Assembly: GCA_020025175.1 (NCBI GenBank)
Contig: JAHHSM010000091.1
Span: 1-6,924 of the forward strand
Length of the DNA stretch: 6,924 nucleotides
Origin: Oscillospiraceae bacterium
Lineage (GTDB): Bacteria; Bacillota; Clostridia; Oscillospirales; Oscillospiraceae
Reading direction: 5' to 3'
Shown: positions 6,632 to 6,924 of the stretch, one piece after another
Position numbering within the stretch: position 1 is the stretch's first letter
How the letters are laid out: each line of letters begins with the position of its first letter
Notes under the pieces: model-generated
Database searches by the model: none
The model's input: only the letters and a program-made list of their open reading frames with translations
What the model was told of the DNA's origin: nothing
Translations under genes and position numbers: made by a program

Positions 6632-6671
6632 AAGCACTCCTGAAGGTTAAAAAAGCTTTCGGTAAGTGTTT
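6632..6671 (+). repeat. Imperfect stem-loop after atpC
   Basis: AAGCACT (6632-6638) pairs with AGTGTTT (6665-6671), and CTGAAGG (6640-6646) with CTTTCGG (6656-6662), across a 1x2 internal loop. Three G-U pairs are needed and no proper T-tract follows. It could protect the mRNA 3' end or be incidental. Confidence 0.3.
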
Positions 6672-6681
6672 GTAAAACGGT

Positions 6682-6719
6682 ATTGACAGCATCTGATAAA
6701 ATCAGATGCTGTCAATTTT
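6682..6719 (+). terminator. Rho-independent terminator of the atp operon
   Basis: A perfect 16-bp inverted repeat (arms 6682-6697 and 6701-6716, beginning ATTGACAGC) closes a 3-nt AAA loop and runs into TTTTCTATT. It lies about 60 bases after the atpC stop. The TTGACA inside the left arm resembles a -35 box but has no good -10 at the right distance. Confidence 0.9.
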
Positions 6720-6783
6720 CTATTCGCACATACTTCATTCTGATGGGAGGGAATCCGATACATTTGTGCTGTAAATAAACTTC

Positions 6784-6789
6784 TATAAT
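6784..6789 (+). promoter_or_regulatory. Consensus TATAAT without a clear -35
   Basis: TATAAT is a perfect -10 hexamer, but the sequence 17 bp upstream (CATTTG, 6761-6766) is a poor -35 and no TGn precedes it. In AT-rich intergenic DNA this may be chance; it might be a weak second promoter for the downstream unit. Confidence 0.2.
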
Positions 6790-6849
6790 AGGGAAGATGG
6801 ATGTAATCTGGAGAGATAAAAAATATCGGAAGAAAAATGTAGAAAAGCA

Positions 6850-6878
6850 TTGACAAACAATATGTAGTATGGTATTCT
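6850..6878 (+). promoter_or_regulatory. Strong predicted promoter of the downstream transcript
   Basis: A perfect TTGACA (6850-6855) is followed after exactly 17 bp by TATTCT (6873-6878), preceded by TGG, an extended -10. Transcription would start near 6885. The gene it serves is outside the window. Confidence 0.7.
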
Positions 6879-6885
6879 ATCAAAG

Positions 6886-6913
6886 CTGTCTGCGAGCTGC
6901 GGCTCGGGGATAG
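6886..6913 (+). other. Hairpin at the start of the downstream transcript
   Basis: CTGTCT (6886-6891) pairs with GGATAG (6908-6913) and, after a G/G mismatch, CGAGC (6893-6897) pairs with GCTCG (6902-6906) around a TGCG loop. It is much more GC-rich than its surroundings and begins right at the predicted transcription start. It could be the first stem of a structured leader or a small RNA; the window ends before this can be decided. Confidence 0.4.
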
Positions 6914-6924
6914 TCGAAAAGATA

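Noticed and set aside
6683..6688. TTGACA inside the terminator stem as a promoter -35
   Set aside because: No acceptable -10 hexamer lies 16-18 bp downstream, and the sequence is fully explained by the perfect hairpin.
6797..6853. 18-codon forward frame after the terminator (starts MDVIWRD)
   Set aside because: It is very short, has no well-placed ribosome binding site, and ends inside the -35 box of the downstream promoter.
6647..6883. 78-codon minus-strand frame
   Set aside because: It runs across the terminator stem and the downstream promoter and has no recognisable domain.
1..6924. A previously undescribed system
   Set aside because: All sizeable genes belong to the conserved ATP synthase operon. 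No accessory gene, repeat array or mobile element is present; only the last 75 bases leave open what follows.

Overview
This window holds a complete bacterial F-type (F1Fo) ATP synthase operon, all on the plus strand, in the order atpB-atpE-atpF-atpH-atpA-atpG-atpD-atpC (subunits a, c, b, delta, alpha, gamma, beta, epsilon). All eight genes look intact, with family-typical lengths and key residues. The single b gene, strong AGGAGG-type ribosome binding sites, AT-rich intergenic DNA and protein flavour suggest a Firmicute, most likely a clostridial gut-type bacterium (perhaps Ruminococcaceae/Oscillospirales). The genus cannot be fixed from the sequence.

Layout. Positions 1-376 are AT-rich and non-coding apart from a possible nine-residue tail of an upstream gene. 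They contain a good sigma-A-type promoter (TTGACT, 18 bp, TACAAT), which implies a leader of about 250 nt with two small hairpins. No atpI lies directly upstream. The Fo genes atpB, atpE and atpF are separated by AT-rich gaps of 53-60 nt with strong ribosome binding sites. atpF/atpH overlap by 4 nt, and atpH/atpA/atpG are 4 nt apart, consistent with translational coupling. atpD and atpC follow after 12 and 30 nt. A perfect 16-bp stem with a T-tract closes the operon at 6682-6719. The last 200 bases carry a strong promoter (TTGACA, 17 bp, extended -10) and the start of a structured transcript cut off by the window end, so a new unit begins there.

How it works together. Subunits a, b2 and the c-ring form the membrane ion motor. 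Alpha3beta3 holds the nucleotide sites, gamma-epsilon is the rotor stalk, and delta joins b2 to the alpha3beta3 head. The c subunit lacks the Gln and Ser/Thr ligands of Na+-type rings, so the enzyme is predicted to use protons. Epsilon has the full C-terminal helical hairpin but two substitutions at the ATP-binding positions known from Bacillus PS3.

I found no mobile element, CRISPR array, tRNA or rRNA, and no evidence of a novel system. The points worth a second look are regulatory (long leader, atpE translation enhancer, structured downstream transcript) and small residue-level variations.
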